Made by a program: the position numbers and the translations under genes
Assembly (NCBI GenBank): GCA_023228885.1
Contig: JALOAJ010000031.1
Coordinates: 1-26,082, forward strand
Origin: Bacillota bacterium
Lineage (GTDB): Bacteria; Bacillota; Clostridia; Monoglobales; Firm-18
Direction of reading: 5' to 3'
DNA length: 26,082 nt
Notes under the pieces: generated by a model
Database searches by the model: none
What the model saw: only the letters and a program-made list of their open reading frames with translations
What the model was told of the DNA's origin: nothing
Shown here: piece by piece, positions 25,679 through 26,082 of the stretch
How the letters are laid out: each line of letters starts with the position of its first letter
How positions within the stretch are numbered: position 1 is the first letter of the stretch

Positions 25679-26082
25679 ATGAAAAGAAAGATTACAGCAG
25701 CTATGTTGACAGCCTATATGTTATTTGCAACAGTCACGGTGACAATGCCTGTCGTTCATGCGGAGGATACTTTAGATTTTTTCGCCGTGGCGAATGTGCA
25801 TCTTGCGGCAACTGCCGCGCAAGTAGGCAATAATGACAATTACTATGCAAGCAGCGCAACCGGCAGAACTAATGTATCCAACGCCGGGACGGACGAAACT
25901 GTCCTTTCTCTTTCTCGCGTAAACCCTTCTTCGACCAGCGACAGTTTTAGCACAGCCTTGTCCTATATGCAATTTGACATCAGCGGCTTGTCCGCAGAGG
26001 AGCGACAAAGTATTGCCAATGTTTCACTTACCCTTACCGCGTATGCCGGCAATAAGCAGATCTCTGTTTTTAAATTAAATTC
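25679..26082 (+). CDS. Secreted protein with DNRLRE/CBM96-like N-terminal domain (3' end beyond the window)
   Basis: The visible 134 residues start at ATG 25679 with AAGGGGG about 9 bases upstream. A signal peptide (MKRKITAAMLTAYMLFATVT, cleavage near VHA-E at about residue 29) leads directly into a beta-rich domain. Its ANVHLAAT, NDNYYASS, LSYMQFDISGLSAEE and NVSLTLTAY features fit the DNRLRE/CBM96 family of carbohydrate-binding sandwiches, which often precede lyases or other surface enzymes. The 193-base gap upstream has no clear terminator or promoter, so it may belong to the preceding operon or have its own weak promoter. Its strand and type match the locus, suggesting another secreted glycan-binding protein. 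The catalytic part, if any, is outside the window. Confidence 0.8.
   Translation, partial: MKRKITAAMLTAYMLFATVTVTMPVVHAEDTLDFFAVANVHLAATAAQVGNNDNYYASSATGRTNVSNAGTDETVLSLSRVNPSSTSDSFSTALSYMQFDISGLSAEERQSIANVSLTLTAYAGNKQISVFKLN

Overview
The window looks like accessory chromosome from an anaerobic, S-layer-bearing Firmicutes, most likely an uncultured Clostridia. The support is AGGAGG-type ribosome binding sites, TTG starts, SLH-anchored surface proteins, a DUF6273 protein, an LplA/LplB/YtcP-type ABC importer with a membrane-bound AraC regulator, and a 12-TM LuxR regulator. This placement is inferred from gene families only.

Bases 1-3100 are a graveyard of a prophage or integrative element. 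It starts with the 5' end of an insertion sequence (IS21-like tandem end repeats and the first eight codons of a minus-strand ORF). Next come a small ribbon-helix-helix protein, an IS transposase whose catalytic core is deleted, a phage-type family-A DNA polymerase with at least three internal losses, four consecutive stem-loops, a small intact ORF, and the C-terminal tail of a VapE-like protein with an in-frame stop. The order polymerase - small gene - VapE is that of a phage/ICE replication module.

Bases 3100-9700 hold a LuxR-family regulator fused to a 12-TM MFS-like domain, with a near-consensus promoter and a strong terminator. It is followed by a 1536-residue secreted protein carrying a DUF6273 domain, a propeller-like region and CARDB-like repeats. 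Within the DUF6273 domain, 33 of 36 consecutive codons end in a pyrimidine. This looks like the variable region of a diversity-generating retroelement target, but no reverse transcriptase or template repeat is visible here. A truncated 5' copy of the same gene lies just downstream of it.

Bases 9700-25485 form a Gram-positive polysaccharide-utilisation locus. A two-TM AraC-type sensor-regulator with its own promoter and terminator is followed by a long probable operon. The operon has a GC-rich leader that can fold into a pseudoknot overlapping the ribosome binding region, a solute-binding lipoprotein, two permeases, and three large secreted SLH proteins. All three begin with the same divergent discoidin-like module and then differ: a GH28-like beta-helix plus SLH plus malectin; two Ig-like regions, a second F5/8C domain and C-terminal SLH; and mid-protein SLH with about 675 uncharacterised residues. 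The likely logic is surface capture and cleavage of a polysaccharide, import of oligosaccharides by the ABC system (its ATPase is encoded elsewhere), and control by the AraC sensor. The window ends inside another secreted protein with a DNRLRE/CBM96-like domain.
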